Shown: positions 23,042 through 38,122 of the stretch, piece after piece
Numbering within the stretch: position 1 is the stretch's first letter
Layout: the number at the start of each line of letters is the position of its first letter
Assembly (NCBI GenBank): GCA_949130485.1
Contig: OX422183.1
Span: forward strand, 26,932,316 to 26,996,315
Direction of reading: 5' to 3'
Length of the DNA: 64,000 nucleotides
Source: Agelas oroides
Lineage: Eukaryota; Porifera; Demospongiae; Agelasida; Agelasidae
The notes under the pieces: model-generated
Seen by the model: the letters and a program-made list of their open reading frames with translations, nothing else
Database searches by the model: none
Told to the model about the DNA's origin: nothing
Program-made: the position numbers and the translations under genes

Positions 23042-26000
23042 GCACGAGCCTCACAGGACCTCCACAGTGGTGAAAACTGCTTTCTCGAGATTTCCTGACA
23101 CTTCAACAGGCCTGCACGTTCTTCACAGCACCTCTTTGGGGTTTAAAACGACTTTCTTAGGCCTTTCCCGCACATAAACAGGCTTGTACGAGACCCACAG
23201 GACTTCCACAGTGGTGAAAATGCCTCGTAGCTCCTTCCTGACACTTAAACAGGCATGCGTGAGCTTCACAGGACTTCCACAGCGTTCAAAACTGCTTTCT
23301 CAACCTTTCTTGTTACTTAAACAGGCCTGGACGTGCTTCACATCACCTGCTCGGTAGTTTACACGGCTTTGGCAGGTCTTTCCCACACATAAACAGGCAT
23401 GTATGAGCTTCAGAGGGCCGCCACAGTAGTGAAAACTGCCTTCTAGCTCCTTCCTGACAATTATTCAGTTTTGCAGGAGCTTGACAGGACCTCCACAGCA
23501 TTCAAAACTGCTTTCTCGATCTTTCTTGGTACTTAAACAGGCCTGCACGTGCTTCACCGCACCTCCTCGGCGGTGAAAACGGCAATTGCACACCTTTCCC
23601 GCATTTAAAGAGGTTTATACGGGCTTCACAGGACCTCCACAGTGGTGAAAACTGCTTTCTCGAAGTTTCCTGATACTTCAACAGGAATGCAAGTTCTTCA
23701 CAGCACCTCCTTGGCGGTTAAAACAGCATTCTCGGGTCTCTCCCGCACGTAAACCGGCTTGCACGAGCTTCACAGGACCTCCAGAGTGGTGAAAACTGCT
23801 TTCTCGAGATTTCCTGGCACTTCAACAGGCCTGCACGTTCATCACAGCACCACCTTGGTGTTTAAAACGGCTTTCTCAGGACTTTCCCGCACTTAAACAG
23901 GCTTGCACGAGCTTCACAGGAACTCCACAGCGTTCAAAACTGCTTTCTCAAACTATTTTGTTACTTAAACAGGCTTGGACGTGCCTCACATCACCTGCTC
24001 GGCGGTTTACACGGCTTTGGCAGGTCTTTCCCACAAGTAAACAGGCTGGTATGCGCTTCACAGGGCCTCCACAATGGTGAAAAGTGCCTTCGAGCTCTTT
24101 CCTGACACTTAAACAGGCTTGCACGAGCTTGACAGAATCTCCACAGCATTCAAAACTGCTTTCTCGATCTTTCTTGGTACTTAAACAGGCCTGCACTTGC
24201 TTCACCACACCTCCTCGGCAGTGAAGACGGCAATTGCACACATTTCCCGCACTCAAAGAGGCTTATACGGGCTTCACAGGACCTGCACAGTGGTGAAAAC
24301 TGCTTTCTAGATCTTTCCTGTCACATAAACATGTTTGCAGGACCTTCACAGCACCTTCTCGGTGGTTAAAACTGCTTTATTAGGTCTTTCACGCACATAA
24401 ACAGGCTTGCACGAGCCTCACAGGACCTCCACAGTGGTGAAAACTGCTTTCTCGAGATTTCCTGGCTCTTCAACAGGCCTGCACGTTCTTCACAGCTCCT
24501 CCTTGGCGGTTAAAACAGCTTTCTCAGGTCTTTCCAGCACGTAAACAGGCTTGCACGAGCCTCACAGGACCTCCACAGTGGTGAAAACTGCTTTCTCGAG
24601 ATTTCCTGACACTTCAACAGGCCTGCACGTTCTTCACAGCACCTCTTTGGGGTTTAAAACGACTTTCTTAGGCATTTCCCGCACATAAACAGGCTTGTAC
24701 GAGACCCACAGGACTTCCACAGTGGTGAAAATGCCTCGTAGCTCCTTCCTGACACTTAAACAGGCATGCGTGAGCTTCACAGGACTTCCACAGCGTTCAA
24801 AACTGCTTTCTCAACCTTTCTTGTTACTTAAACAGGCCTGGACGTGCTTCACATCACCTGCTCGGTAGTTTACACGGCTTTGGCAGGTCTTTCCCACACA
24901 TAAACAGGCATGTATGAGCTTCAGAGGGCCGCCACAGTAGTGAAAACTGCCTTCTAGCTCCTTCCTGACAATTATTCAGTTTTGCAGGAGCTTGACAGGA
25001 CCTCCACAGCATTCAAAACTGCTTTCTCGATCTTTCTTGGTACTTAAACAGGCCTGCACGTGCTTCACCGCACCTCCTCGGCGGTGAAAACGGCAATTGC
25101 ACACCTTTCCCGCACTTAAAGAGGTTTATACGGGCTTCACAGGACCTCCACAGTGGTGAAAACTGCTTTCTCGAAGTTTCCTGATACTTCAACAGGAATG
25201 CAAGTTCTTCACAGCACCTCCTTGGCGGTTAAAACAGCATTCTCGGGTCTCTCCCGCACGTAAACCGGCTTGCACGAGCTTCACAGGACCTCCAGAGTGG
25301 TGAAAACTGCTTTCTCGAGATTTCCTGGCACTTCAACAGGCCTGCACGTTCATCACAGCACCACCTTGGTGTTTAAAACGGCTTTCTCAAGACTTTCCCG
25401 CACTTAAACAGGCTTGCACGAGCTTCACAGGAACTCCACAGCGTTCAAAACTGCTTTCTCAAACTATTTTGTTACTTAAACAGGCTTGGACGTGCCTCAC
25501 ATCACCTGCTCGGCGGTTTACACGGCTTTGGCAGGTCTTTCCCACAAGTAAACAGGCTGGTATGCGCTTCACAGGGCCTCCACAATGGTGAAAAGTGCCT
25601 TCGAGCTCTTTCCTGACACTTAAACAGGCTTGCACGAGCTTGACAGAATCTCCACAGCATTCAAAACTGCTTTCTCGATCTTTCTTGGTACTTAAACAGG
25701 CCTGCACTTGCTTCACCACACCTCCTCGGCAGTGAAGACGGCAATTGCACACATTTCCCGCACTCAAAGAGGCTTATACGGGCTTCACAGGACCTGCACA
25801 GTGGTGAAAACTGCTTTCTAGATCTTTCCTGTCACATAAACATGTTTGCAGGACCTTCACAGCACCTTCTCGGTGGTTAAAACTGCTTTATTAGGTCTTT
25901 CATGCACATAAACAGGCTTTCACGAGCCTCACAGGACCTCCACAGTGGTGAAAACTGCTTTCTCGAGATTTCCTGGCTCTTCAACAGGCCTGCACGTTCT

Positions 26001-26064
26001 TCACAGCTCCTCCTTGGCGGTTAAAACAGCTTTCTCAGGTCTTTCCAGCACGTAAACAGGCTTG
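23042..26064 (+). repeat. 1,511-bp HOR array, 2 copies
   Basis: Second occurrence of the 1,511-bp unit. Landmarks at 23,948 and 25,459 and throughout are shifted by exactly 1,511 bp. End points are approximate because the first copy grades into diverged sequence on its left and the second switches at about 26,064 into the 662-bp block. The copies are almost identical to those at 2.2-6.0 kb (offset 21,484), so the unit has been moved or kept with the super-repeat while its local copy number changed. Confidence 0.9.
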
Positions 26065-29000
26065 CACTAGCTTCATAGGATTTCCACAGTGGTGAAAACT
26101 GTTTTAGATATTTCCTGACACTTAAACAGGCCTGTACGTTCTTCACACGACCCCCTCAGCTCGTGTTTCACATCACCTGCTCTGCGGTTAACACGGCTTT
26201 GTCAGGTCATTCCAACACATAAGCAGGCTTGCATGAGGGCCTCCACGGTGGTGAAAATTGCCTTCTAGCTCCTTCCTGACACTTAAACAGGCTTGCACGA
26301 GCTCGACAGGACCTCCACATCATTCAAAACTGCTTTCTCGATCTTTCTTGGTACTTAAACAGGCCTGCACTTGCTTCACCACACTTCCTCGGCGGTGAAG
26401 ACGGCAATTGCACACATTTCCCGCACTCAAAAAGGCTGATACGGGCTTCACAGGACCTGCACAGTGGTGAAAACTGCTTTCTAGATCTTTCCTGTCACAT
26501 AAACATGTTTGCAGGACCTTCACAGCACCTTCTCGGCGGTTAAAACTGCTTTATCAGGTCTTTCACGCACATAACAGGCTTGCACGAGCCTCACAGGACC
26601 TCCACAGTGGTGAAAACTGCTTTCTCGAGATTTCCTGGCTCTTCAACAGGCCTGCACGTTCTTCACAGCTCCTCCTTGGCGGTTAAAACAGCTTTCTCAG
26701 GTCTTTCCAGCACGTAAACAGGCTTGCACGAGTTCATAGGACATCCACAGTGGTGAAAACTGTTTTAGATATTTCCTGACACTTAAACAGGCCTGTACGT
26801 TCTTCACACGACCCCCTCAGCTCGTGTTTCACATCACCTGCTCGGCGGTTAACACGGCTTTGTCAGGTCATTCCAACACATAAGCAGGCTTGCATGAGGG
26901 CCTCCACGGTGGTGAAAATTGCCTTCTAGCTCCTTCCTGACACTTAAACAGGCTTGCACGAGCTCGACAGGACCTCCACATCATTCAAAACTGCTTTCTT
27001 GATATTTCTTGGTACTTAAACAGGCCTGCACATGCTTGACCGTACCTCCTCGGCGGTGAAGACGGCAATTGCACACATTTCCCGCACTCAAAGAGGTTTA
27101 TGCGGGCTTCACAGGACCTGCACAGTGGTGAAAACTGCTTTCTAGATCTTTCCTGTCACATAAACCGGTTTTCACGAGCTTCACAGCACCTTCTCAGCGG
27201 TTAAAACTGCTTGATCAGGTCTTTCCCACACGTACACAGGCTTGCACGAGCTTCATATGACATCCACAGTGGTGAAAAGTGTTTTCTCCAGAATCCTGGC
27301 ACTTCAACAGGCCTGCACGTTCTTCACAGCTGGTTAAAACAGATTCCTCAGGTGTTTCCCACCAGTAAACAGGCTTGCATGAGATTCAAAGCACCTCCAC
27401 AGTAGTGAAAACTGCTTTCTCGAGATTTCCTGGCTCTTCAACAGGCCTGCACGTTCTTCACAGCTCCTTCTTGGCGACTAGAACGGCTTTCTCAGGTATT
27501 TCCCACACATAAACAGGCTTGCATGAGCCTCACAAGGCCTCCAGAGTGGTGGAAATTGCTTTTAGATCTTTCCTGAAAATTAAACAGGCTTGCACGAGCT
27601 TCACAGGACCTCCATAGCGTTCAAAAATGCTTTCTCAATTTTTCTTGGTACTTAAACAGGCCTTCACGTGCTTCTCATCACCTGCTCGGCGGTTGGCATG
27701 GCTTTGTCAAATCTTTCCCACACATAAACAGGCTTGCATGAGCTTCACAAGGCCTCCAGAGTGGTGGAAACTGATTTCTCAAGATTTCCTGGCACTTCAA
27801 CAGGCCTGCACGTTCTTCACAGCACCTCCTTGGGGTTTAAAACGGCTTTCTCAGGCCTTTACTGCACATGAACAGGCTTGCACGACCCTCACAGGACTTT
27901 CACAGTGGTGAAAACTGCCTTCAAGCTCCTTCCTGACAATTATTCAGTTTTGCAGGAGCTTGACAGGACGTCCACAGCATTCAAAACTGCTTTCTCGATC
28001 TTTCTTGGTACTTAAACAGGCCTGCACGTGCTTCACCGCACTTCCTTTGCGGTGAAAACGGCAATGTCACACAATTTCCGCACTTAAAGTGGCTTATAGG
28101 GGCTTAACAGGACCTACACAGTGGTGAAAACTGCTTTCTAGATCTTTCCTGTCACATAAACAGGCTTGCACGAACATCACAGGACCTCCACTGTGGTGAA
28201 AACTGCTTTCTCGAGATTTTCTGGCACTTCAACAGGCCTAAACGTTCTTCACAGCACCTCCTTGGGGTTTAAAACGGCTTTCTCAGGTCTTTCCCACATA
28301 TAAACAGGCTTACACGAGCCTCACAGGACTTCTACAGTGGTGAAAATGCTTTCTAGCTCCTTCCTAACAATTAAAAAGCCTTGCACGAGCTGCACAGGAC
28401 CTCCACAGCGTTCAAAACTGCTTTCTCAACCTTTCTTGTTACTTAAACAGGCCTGGACGCGCTCCATATCACCTGCTCGGCGGTTTACACGGCTTTGGTA
28501 GGTCTTTCCCACAAATAAACAGGCTTGTATGAGCTTCAGAGGGCCTCCACAGTAGTGAAAACTGCCTTCTAGCTCCTTCCTGACAATTATTCAGTTTTGC
28601 AGGAGCTTGACAGGACCTCCACAGCATTCAAAACTGTCTTCTCGATCTTTCTTGGTACTTAAACAGGCCTACACGTGCTTCACCGCACCTCCTCTGTGGT
28701 GAAAACGGCAATTACACACCTTTCCCGCACTTAAAGAGGCTTATACGGGTTTCACAGGACCTCCACAGCGGTGAAAACTGCTTTCTAGATTTTTCCTATC
28801 ATATAAACAGGTTTGCACGAGCTTTCAAGCAACTCCTCGGGGGTTAAAACTGCTTTATCAGGTCTTTCTCGCAAATGAACATGCTTGAACAAGCCTAACA
28901 GGACCTCCACAGTGGTGAAAACTGTTTTAGATCTTTCCTGACACTTAAACAGGCCAGCACGTTCTTCACAGGACACCCTCAGTGGTCAAAACGGCTTTAT

Positions 29001-32000
29001 CAGGTCTTTCCCACACATAAACAGGCTTGCACGCGCCGCACAGGAACACCCCAGTGGTGAAAACTGCCTTCTAGCTCCTTCCTGACACTTAAACAGGGTT
29101 GCACGAGCTTGACAGAACCTCCACAGCGTTCAAAACTGCCTTCTAAATCTTTCTTGATACTTAAACAGACCTGCACGTGCTTCTCATTACCTGCTCGGCG
29201 GTTAGCACGGCTTTGTCAAGTCTTTCCCACACATAAACAGGCTTGCATGAGCTTCACAGGGTCTCCACAGTGGTGAAAACTGCATTCTAGCTCCTTCCTG
29301 ACACTTTAACATGGTTGCATGAGCTTTACATAACCTCCACAGCATTTAAAACTGCTTTCTCGATCTTTCTTGGTACATAAACAGGCCTGCACGTGCTTCA
29401 CCGCACCTCCTCGTCTGTGAGAACGGCAATTGCACACATTTCCCGCACTTAAAGAGGTTTGTATGGGCTTGATAGGACCTGCACAGTGGTGAAAACTGCT
29501 TTCTAGATCTTTCCTGGCACTTCAAAAGGAATGCAAGTTCTTCACAGCACCTCCTCGGCGGTTCAAATGGCTTTGTCAGGTCTTTCCCGACCATAAACCG
29601 GCTTGCATGAGCCTCACAGGACCTCCACAGTGGTGAAAACTGCTTTCTCGAGATTTCCTGGCACTTCAACAGGGCTGCATGTTCTTCACAGCACTTCCTT
29701 GGGGTTTAAAACGGCTTTTTCATGTCTTTCCCGCATATAAACAGGCTTGCACGAGCCGTACAGGAACACCGCAGTGGTGAAAACTGCCCTCTAGCTCCTT
29801 CCTGACACTTAAACAGGGTTGCACGAGCTTGGCAGAATCTCCACATCATTCAAAACTGCTTTCTCGATCTTTCTTGGTACTTAAACAGGCCTGCACGTGC
29901 TTGACCGCACCTCCTCGGCGGTGAAGACGGCAATTGCACACATTTCCCGCACTCAAAGAGGCTTATGCGGGCTTCACAGGACCTGCACAGTGGTGAAAAC
30001 TGCTTTCTAGATCTTTCCTATCACATAAACATGTTTGCACGAGCTTCACAGCACCTCTTCGGCGGTTAAAACTGCTTTATCAGGTCTTTCCCGCAAATGA
30101 ACAGGCTTGAACGAGCCTCACAGGACCTCCACAGTGGTGAAAACTGATTTCTAACTCCGTCCTGGCACTTCAACAGCCCTGCACATTCTTCGCAGCTCTT
30201 GGGCGGTTAAAACTGCTTTATCAGGTCTTTCTCGCAAATGAACAAGCTTGAACGAGCCTCACAGGACCTCCACAATGGTGAAAACTGTTTTAGATCTTTC
30301 TTGACACTTAAACAGGCCTGTACGTTCTTCACAGGATACCCTCAGTGATTAAAACTGCTTTATCAGGTCTTTCCCGCACATAAACAGGCTTGCAAGAGCC
30401 GTACAGGAACACCGCAGTGGTGAAAACTGCCCTCTAGCTCCTTCCTGACACATAAACAGGCTTGCACGAGACCTCCACAGCATTAAAAACTGCTTTCTCG
30501 ATCTTTCTTGGTACTTAAACAGGCCTGCACGTGCTTGACCGCACCTCCTCTGCGGTGAAGACGGCATTTGCACACATTTCCCGCACTCAAAGAGGCTTAT
30601 AGGGGCTTCACAGGACCTGCACAGTGGTGAAAACTGCTTTCTAGATCTTTCCTGACACTTCAACAGGAATGCAAGTTCTTCACAGCACCTCTTCGGCGGT
30701 TAAAACTGCTTTATCAGGTGTTTCCAGCAAATGAACAGGCTTGAACGAGCCTCACAGGAACTCCACAATGGTGAAAACTGTTTTAGATCTTTCCTGACAC
30801 TTAAACAGTCCTGCACGTTCTTCACAGGAACCCCTCAGTGGTTAAAATGGCTTTATCAGTCCTTTCCCGCACATAAACAGGCTTGCACGAGCTTCACAAG
30901 ACCTCCGCAGTGGTGAAAACTGCTTTCTCGAGATTTCCTGGCTCTTCAACAGGCCTGCACGTTCTTCACAGCTCCTTCTTGGCGACTAAAACGGCTTTCT
31001 CAGGTATTTCCCACACATAAACAGGCTTGCATGAGCCTCATCAAGGCCTCCAGAATGGTGGAAACTGCTTTTAGATCTTTCCTGAAACTTAAACAGGCTT
31101 GCACGAGCTTCACAGGACCTCCATAGCATTCAAAAATGCTTTCTCAATTTTTCTTGGTACTTAAACAGGCCTTCACGTGCTTCTCATCACCTGCTCGGCG
31201 GTTGGCATGGCTTTGTCAAATCTTTCCCACACATAAACAGGCTTGCATGAGCTTCACAGGGCCTCCAGAGTGGTGGAAACTGATTTCTCAAGATTTCCTG
31301 GCACTTCAACAGGCCTGCACGTTCTTCACAGCACCTCCTTGGGGTTTAAAACGGCTTTCTCAGGCCTTTACTGCACATGAACAGGCTTGCACGAGCCTCA
31401 CAGGACTTTTACAGTGGTGAAAACTGCCTTCAAGCTCCTTCCTGATAATTATTCAGTTTTGCAGGACATCCACAGCATTCAAAACTGCTTTCTCGATCCT
31501 TCTTGGTACTTAAACAGGCCTGCACGTGCTTCACCGCACTTCCTTTGCGGTGCAATGTCACACAATTTCCGCACTTAAAGTGGCTTATAGGGGCTTAACA
31601 GGACCTACACAGTGGTGAAAACTGCTTTCTAGATCTTTCCTGTCACATAAACAGGCTTGCACGAACATCACAGGACCTCCACTGTGGTGAAAACTGCTTT
31701 CTCGAGATTTTCTGGCACTTCAACAGGCCTAAACGTTCTTCACAGCACCTCCTTGGGGTTTAAAACGGCTTTCTCAGGTCTTTCCCGCACATAAACAGGC
31801 TTATACGAGCCTCACAGGACTTCTACAGTGGTGAAAATGCTTTCTAGCTCCTTCCTAACAATTAAAAAGCCTTGCACGAGCTGCACAGGACCTCCACAAC
31901 GTTCAAAACTGCTTTCTCAACCTTTCTTGTTACTTAAACAGGCCTGGACGCGCTCCACATCACCTGCTCGGCGGTTTACACGGCTTTGGTAGGTCTTTCC

Positions 32001-35000
32001 CACAAATAAACAGGCTTGTATGAGCTTCAGAGGGCCTCCACAGTAGTGAAAACTGCCTTCTAGCTCCTTCCTGACAATTATTCAGTTTTGCAGGAGCTTG
32101 ACAGGACCTCCACAGCATTCAAAACTGTCTTCTCGATCTTTCTTGGTACTTATTCAGGCCTACACGTGCTTCACCGCACCTCCTCGGCGGTGAAAACGGG
32201 AATTACACACCTTTCCTGCACTTAAAGAGGCTTATACGGGTTTCACAGGACCTCCACAGCGGTGAAAATGCTTTCTAGATCTTTCCTATCATATAAACAG
32301 GTTTGCACGAGCTTTCCAGCAACTCCTCAGGGGTTAAAACTGCTTTATCAGGTCTTTCTCGCAAATGAACAGGCTTGAACGAGCCTCACAGGACCTCCAC
32401 AGTGGCGAAAACTGCTTTAGATATTTCCTGACACTTAAACAGGCCAGCATGTTCTTCACAGGACACCCTCAGTGGTTAAAACGGCTTTATCTGGTCTTTC
32501 TCACACATAAACAGGCTTGCACGCGCCGCACAGGAACACCCCAGTGGTGAAAACTGCCTTCTAGCTCCTTCCTGACACTTAAACAGGGTTGCACGAGCTT
32601 GACAGAACCTCCACAGCGTTCAAAACTGCTTTCTCAATCTTTCTTGGTACTTAAACAGGCCTGCACGTGCTTCTCATTACCTGCTCGGCGGTTAGCACGG
32701 CTTTGTCAAGTCTTTCCCACACATAAACAGGCTTGCATGAGCTTCACAGGGTCTCCACAGTGGAGAAAACTGCCTTCTAGCTCCTTCCTGACACTTTAAC
32801 TTGGTTGCATGAGCTTGACAGAACCTCCACAGCATTTAAAACTGCTTTCTCGATCTTTCTTGGTACATAAACAGGCCTGCACGTGCTTCACCGCACCTCC
32901 TCAGCTGTGAAAACGGCAATTACACACATTTCCCGCACTTAAAGAGGTTTATACGGGCTTGATAGGACCTGCACAGTGGTGAAAACTGCTTTCTAGATCT
33001 TTCCTGGCACTTCAACAGGAATGCAAGTTCTTCATAGCACCTCCTTGGTGGTTCAAATGGCTTTCTCAGGTCTTTCCCACACATAAACAGGCTTACACGA
33101 GCCTCACAGGACTTCTACGGTGGTGAAAATGCTTTCTAGCTCCTTCCTAACAATTAAAAAGGCTTGCACGAGCTGCACAGGACTTCCACAGCGTTCAAAA
33201 CTGCTTTCTCAACCTTTCTTGTTACTTAAACAGGCCTGGACGCGCTCCATATCACCTGCTCGGCGGTTTACACGGCTTTGGTAGGTCTTTCCCTCAAATA
33301 AACAGGCTTGTATGAGCTTCAGAGGGCCTCCACAGTAGTGAAAACTGCCTTCTAGCTCCTTCCTGACAATTATTCAGTTTTGCAGGAGCTTGACAGGACC
33401 TCCACAGCATTCAAAACTGTCTTCTCGATCTTTCTTGGTACTTAAACAGGCCTACACTTGCTTCACCGCACCTCCTCGGCGGTGAAAACGGGAATTACAC
33501 ACCTTTCCTGCACTTAAAGAGGCTTATACAGGTTTCACAGGACCTCCACAGCGGTGAAAATGCTTTCTAGCTCCTTCCTAACAATTAAAAAGGCTTGCAC
33601 GAGCTACACAGGACCTCCACAGCGTTCAAAACTGCCTTCTCAACCTTTCTTGTTACTTAAACAGGCCTGAACGCGCTCCATATCACCTGCTCGGCGGTTT
33701 ACACGGCTTTGGTAGGTCTTTCCCACAAATAAACAGGCTTGTATGAGCTTCAGAGGGCCTCCACAGTAGTGAAAACTGCCTTCTAGCTCCTTCCTGACAA
33801 TTATTCAGTTTTGCAGGAGCTTGACAGGACCTCCACAGCATTCAAAACTGTCTTCTCGATCTTTCTTGGTACTTAAACAGGCCTACACGTGCTTCACCGC
33901 ACCTCCTCGGCGGTGAAAACGGCAATTACACACCTTTCCTGCACTTAAAGAGGCTTATACGGGTTTCACAGGACCTCCACAGCGGTGAAAACTGCTTTCT
34001 AGATCTTTCCTACCATATAAACAGGTTTGCACGAGCTTTCCAGCAACTCCTCGGGGGTTAAAACTGCTTTATGAAGTCTTTCTCGCAAATGAACAGGCTT
34101 CAACGAGCCTCACAGGACCTCCACAGTGGTGAAAACTGTTTTAGATCTTTCCTGACACTTAAACAGACCAGCACGTTCTTCACAGGACACCCTCAGTGGT
34201 TAAAACGGCTTTATCAGGTCCTTCCAACACATAAACAGGCTTGCACGTGCCGCACAGGAACACCCCAGTGGTGAAAACTGCCTTCTAGCTCCTTCCTGAC
34301 ACTTAAACAGGGTTGCACGAGCTTGACAGAACCTCCACAGCGTTCAAAACTGCTTTCTCAATCTTTCTTGGTACTTAAACAGGCCTGCACGTGCTTCTCA
34401 TTACCTGCTCGGCGGTTAGCACGGCTTTGTCAAGTCTTTCCCACACATAAACAGGCTTGCATGAGCTTCACAGGGTCTCCACAGTGGAGAAAACTGCCTT
34501 CTAGCTCCTTCCTGACACTTTAACATGGTTGCATGAGCTTGACATAACCTCCACAGCATTTAAAACTGCTTTCTCGATCTTTCTTGGTACATAAACAGGC
34601 CTGCACGTGCTTCACCGCACCTCCTCGGCTGTGAGAACGGCATTTGCACACATTTCCCTCACTTAAAGAGGTTTATACGGGCTTGATAGGACCTGCACAG
34701 AGGTGAAAACTGCTTTCTAGATCTTTCCTGGCACTTCAACAGGAATGCAAGTTCTTCACAGAACCTCCTCGGTGGTTCAAATGGCTTTCTCAGGTCTTTC
34801 CCGACCATAAACCGGCTTGCACGAGCCTCACAGGACCTCCACAGTGGTGAAAACTGCTTTCTCGAGATTTCCTGGTACTTCAACAGGGCTGCATGTTCTT
34901 CACAGCACCTCCTTGGGGTTTAAAACGGCTTTTTCATGTCTTTCCCGCATATAAACAGGCTTGCACGAGCCGTACAGGAACACCGCAGTGGTGAAAACTG

Positions 35001-38000
35001 CCCTCTAGCTCCTTCCTGACACTTAAACAGGGTTGCACGAGCTTGGCAGAATCTCCACATCATTCAAAACTGCTTTCTCGATCTTTCTTGGTACTTAAAC
35101 AGGCCTGCACGTGCTTGACCGCACCTCCTCGGCGGTGAAGACGGCAATTGCACACATTTCCCGCACTCAAAGAGGCTTATGCGGGCTTCACAGGACCTGC
35201 ACAGTGGTGAAAATTGCTTTCTAGATCTTTCCTGTCACATAAAAAGCTTTGCACGAGCTTCACAGCACCTCCTCAGCGGTTAAAACTGCTCTATGAGGTC
35301 TTTTCCGCTTATAAACAGGCTTCCACGAGGCTAACAGGACCTTCACAGTGGTTAAAACTGCTTTCTCGAGATTTCCTGGCACTTCAACAGGCCTGCAAGT
35401 TCTTCACAGCACCTCCTCAGCGGTTTAAACTGCTTTATCATGTTTTTCCCCCAACTGAACAGACTTGAACGCTTCTTTTCCCGCATAAAACAGGCTAGCA
35501 CGAGCCTCACAGGACCTCCAAAGTGGTGAAAACTGCTTTAGATATTCCCTGCCACTTAAACAGGCCTGCACGTTCCTCACAGGACCCCTCAGTGGTTTAA
35601 ACGGCTTTATCAGGTCTTTCCTGGTCATAAACAGGCTTGCACGAGCCACACAGGACCTCCGCAGTGGTGAAAACTGCTTTCTAGCTCTTTGCTGACACTT
35701 AAACAGGATTGCACGAGCTCCACAGCGTTAAACACTGCTTTCTCAATCTTTCTTGGTACTTAAACAGGCCTCCACGTGCTTCTCATCACCTGCTCAGCGG
35801 TTGGCACGGCTTTGTCAAACCTTTCCCACACATAAACAGGCTTGCATGAGCTTCACAGGGCCTCCAGAGTGGTGGAAACTGATTTTTCAAGATTTCCTGG
35901 CACTTCAACGCCTGCACGTTCTTCACAGCACCTCCTTGGGGTTTAAAACGGCTTTCTCAGGTCTTTCCCGCACATAAACAGGCTTACACGAGCCTCACAG
36001 GACTTTCACATTAGTGAAAATGCTTTCTAGCTCCTTCCTAACAATTAAAAAGGCTTGCACGAGCTGCACAGGACCTCCACAGCGTTCAAAACTGCTTTCT
36101 CAACCTTTCTTGTTACTTTAACAGGCCTGGACGCGCTTCACATCACCTGCTTGGCGGTTTACACGGGTTTGGCAGGTTTTTCCCACAAATAAACAGACTT
36201 GTATGAGCTTCAGAGGGACTCCACAGTAGTGAAAACTGCCTTCTAGCTCCTTACTGACAATTATTCAGTTTTGCAGGAGCTTGACAGGACCACCACAGCA
36301 TTCAAAACTGTCTTCTCGATCTTTCTTGGTACTTAAACAGGCCTGCACGTGCTTCACCGCACCTCCTCGGCGGTGAAAACGGCAATTACACACCTTTCCC
36401 GCACTTAAAGAGGCTTCTACGGGCTTCACAGGACCTCCACAGCGGTGAAAACTGCTTTCTAGATCTTTCCTATCATATAAACTGGTCTGTAAGTTCTTCA
36501 CAGCACCTCTTCGGTGGTTAAAACTGCTTTATCAGGTCTTTCCCGCAAATGAACAGGCTTGAACGAGCCTCACTGGACCTCCACAATGGTGAAAACTGTT
36601 TTAGATCTTTCCTGACACTTAAACAGGCCAGCACGTTCTTCACAGGACACCCTCAGTGGTTAAAATGGCTTTATCAAGTCTTTCCCACACATAAACAGGC
36701 TTGCACGCGCCGCATAGGAACACCCCAGTGGTGAAAACTGCCTTCTAGCTCCTTCCTGACACTTAAACAGGGTTGCACGAGCTTGACAGAACTTCCACAG
36801 CGTTCAAAACTGCTTTCTCAATCTTTCTTGGTACTTAAACAGGCCTGCACGTGCTTCACATCACCTACTCGGCGGTTACAACGGCTTTGTCAGGTCTTTC
36901 CCACACACAAACAGGCTTGAATGAGCTTCACAGGGCCTCCAGAGTGGTGGAAACGGCGTTCTAGTTCCTTCCTGGCACTTTAACATGGTTGCATGAGCTT
37001 GACAGAACCTCCACAGCATTTAAAACTGCTTTCTCGATCTTTCTTGGTACATAAACAGGCCTGCACGTGCTTCACCGCACCTCCTCGGCTGTTAGAACGG
37101 CAATTACACACATTTCCCGCACTTAAAGAGGTTTATACGGGCTTGATAGGACCTGCACAGTGGTGAAAACTGCTTTCTAGATCTTTCCTGGCACTTCAAA
37201 AGGAATGCAAGTTCTTCACAGCACCTCCTCGGCGGTTCAAATGGCTTTGTCAGGTCTTTCCCGACCATAAACCGGCTTGCATGAGCCTCACAGGACCTCC
37301 ACAGTGGTGAAAACTGCTTTCTCGAGATTTCCTGGCACTTCAACAGGGCTGCATGTTCTTCACAGCACTTCCTTGGGGTTTAAAACGGCTTTTTCATGTC
37401 TTTCCCGCATATAAACAGGCTTGCACGAGCCGTACAGGAACACCGCAGTGGTGAAAACTGCCCTCTAGCTCCTTCCTGACACTTAAACAGGGTTGCACGA
37501 GCTTGGCAGAATCTCCACATCATTCAAAACTGCTTTCTCGATCTTTCTTGGTACTTAAACAGGCCTGCATGTGCTTGACCGCACCTCCTCGGCGGTGAAG
37601 ACGGCAATTGCACACATTTCCCGCACTCAAAGAGGCTTATAGGGGCTTCACAGGACCTGCACAGTGGTGTAAACTGCTTTCTAGATCTTTCCTGGCACTT
37701 CAACAGGCCTGCACGTTCTTCACAGCTCCTCTTTGGTGGTGAAAACAGATTTCTCAGGTGTTTCTCGCATGTAAACAGGCTTCCTCGAGCTAAAGGACCT
37801 CCACAGCGGTGAAAACTGCTTTCTCGAGATTTCCTGGCTCTTCAACAGGACTGCACGTTCTTAACAGCTCCTCCTTGGTGGGTAAAACAGCTTTCTCAGG
37901 TCTTTCCCGCACGTAAACAGGCTTGCACGAGCTTCATAGGACATCCACAAGGGTGAAAACTGCTTTCTCGAGATTTCCTGGCACTTCAACAGGCCTGCAC

Positions 38001-38122
38001 GTTCTTCACAGCACCTCCTTGGCGATGAAAACGGCTTTCTCTGGTCTTTCCCATACATAAACAGGCTTGCACGAGCCTCACAGGAATACCACAGTGGTGA
38101 AAACTGCTTTCTAGCTCTTTCT
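26065..38122 (+). repeat. Satellite, superunit 2 left part
   Basis: Co-linear with about 6.1-18.2 kb at offset 20,117, changing to 19,912 after a 205-bp deletion near 36,975-36,980. It includes the 662-bp pair, both 3.5-kb-level units and the 431-bp duplication. By eye it differs from superunit 1 by only scattered substitutions, roughly one per few hundred bases. No gene is visible. Confidence 0.88.

Larger units (their letters stand above)
5985..26101 (+). repeat. Superunit 1 of the 20.1-kb macrosatellite
   Basis: A constant offset of 20,117 bp links landmarks from about 5,985 to 16.8 kb with those from 26,102 to 36.9 kb. It falls to 19,912 after a 205-bp indel and to 19,911 after a 1-base change in a T run. 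The internal order is 662-bp units, two 3.5-kb-level units, 431-bp duplication, a mixed block, the 1.7-kb non-satellite module, a mixed block, then two 1,511-bp units. The same order reappears downstream with local copy-number changes, so the whole is a macrosatellite repeat unit and not a random mixture of monomers. Confidence 0.9.
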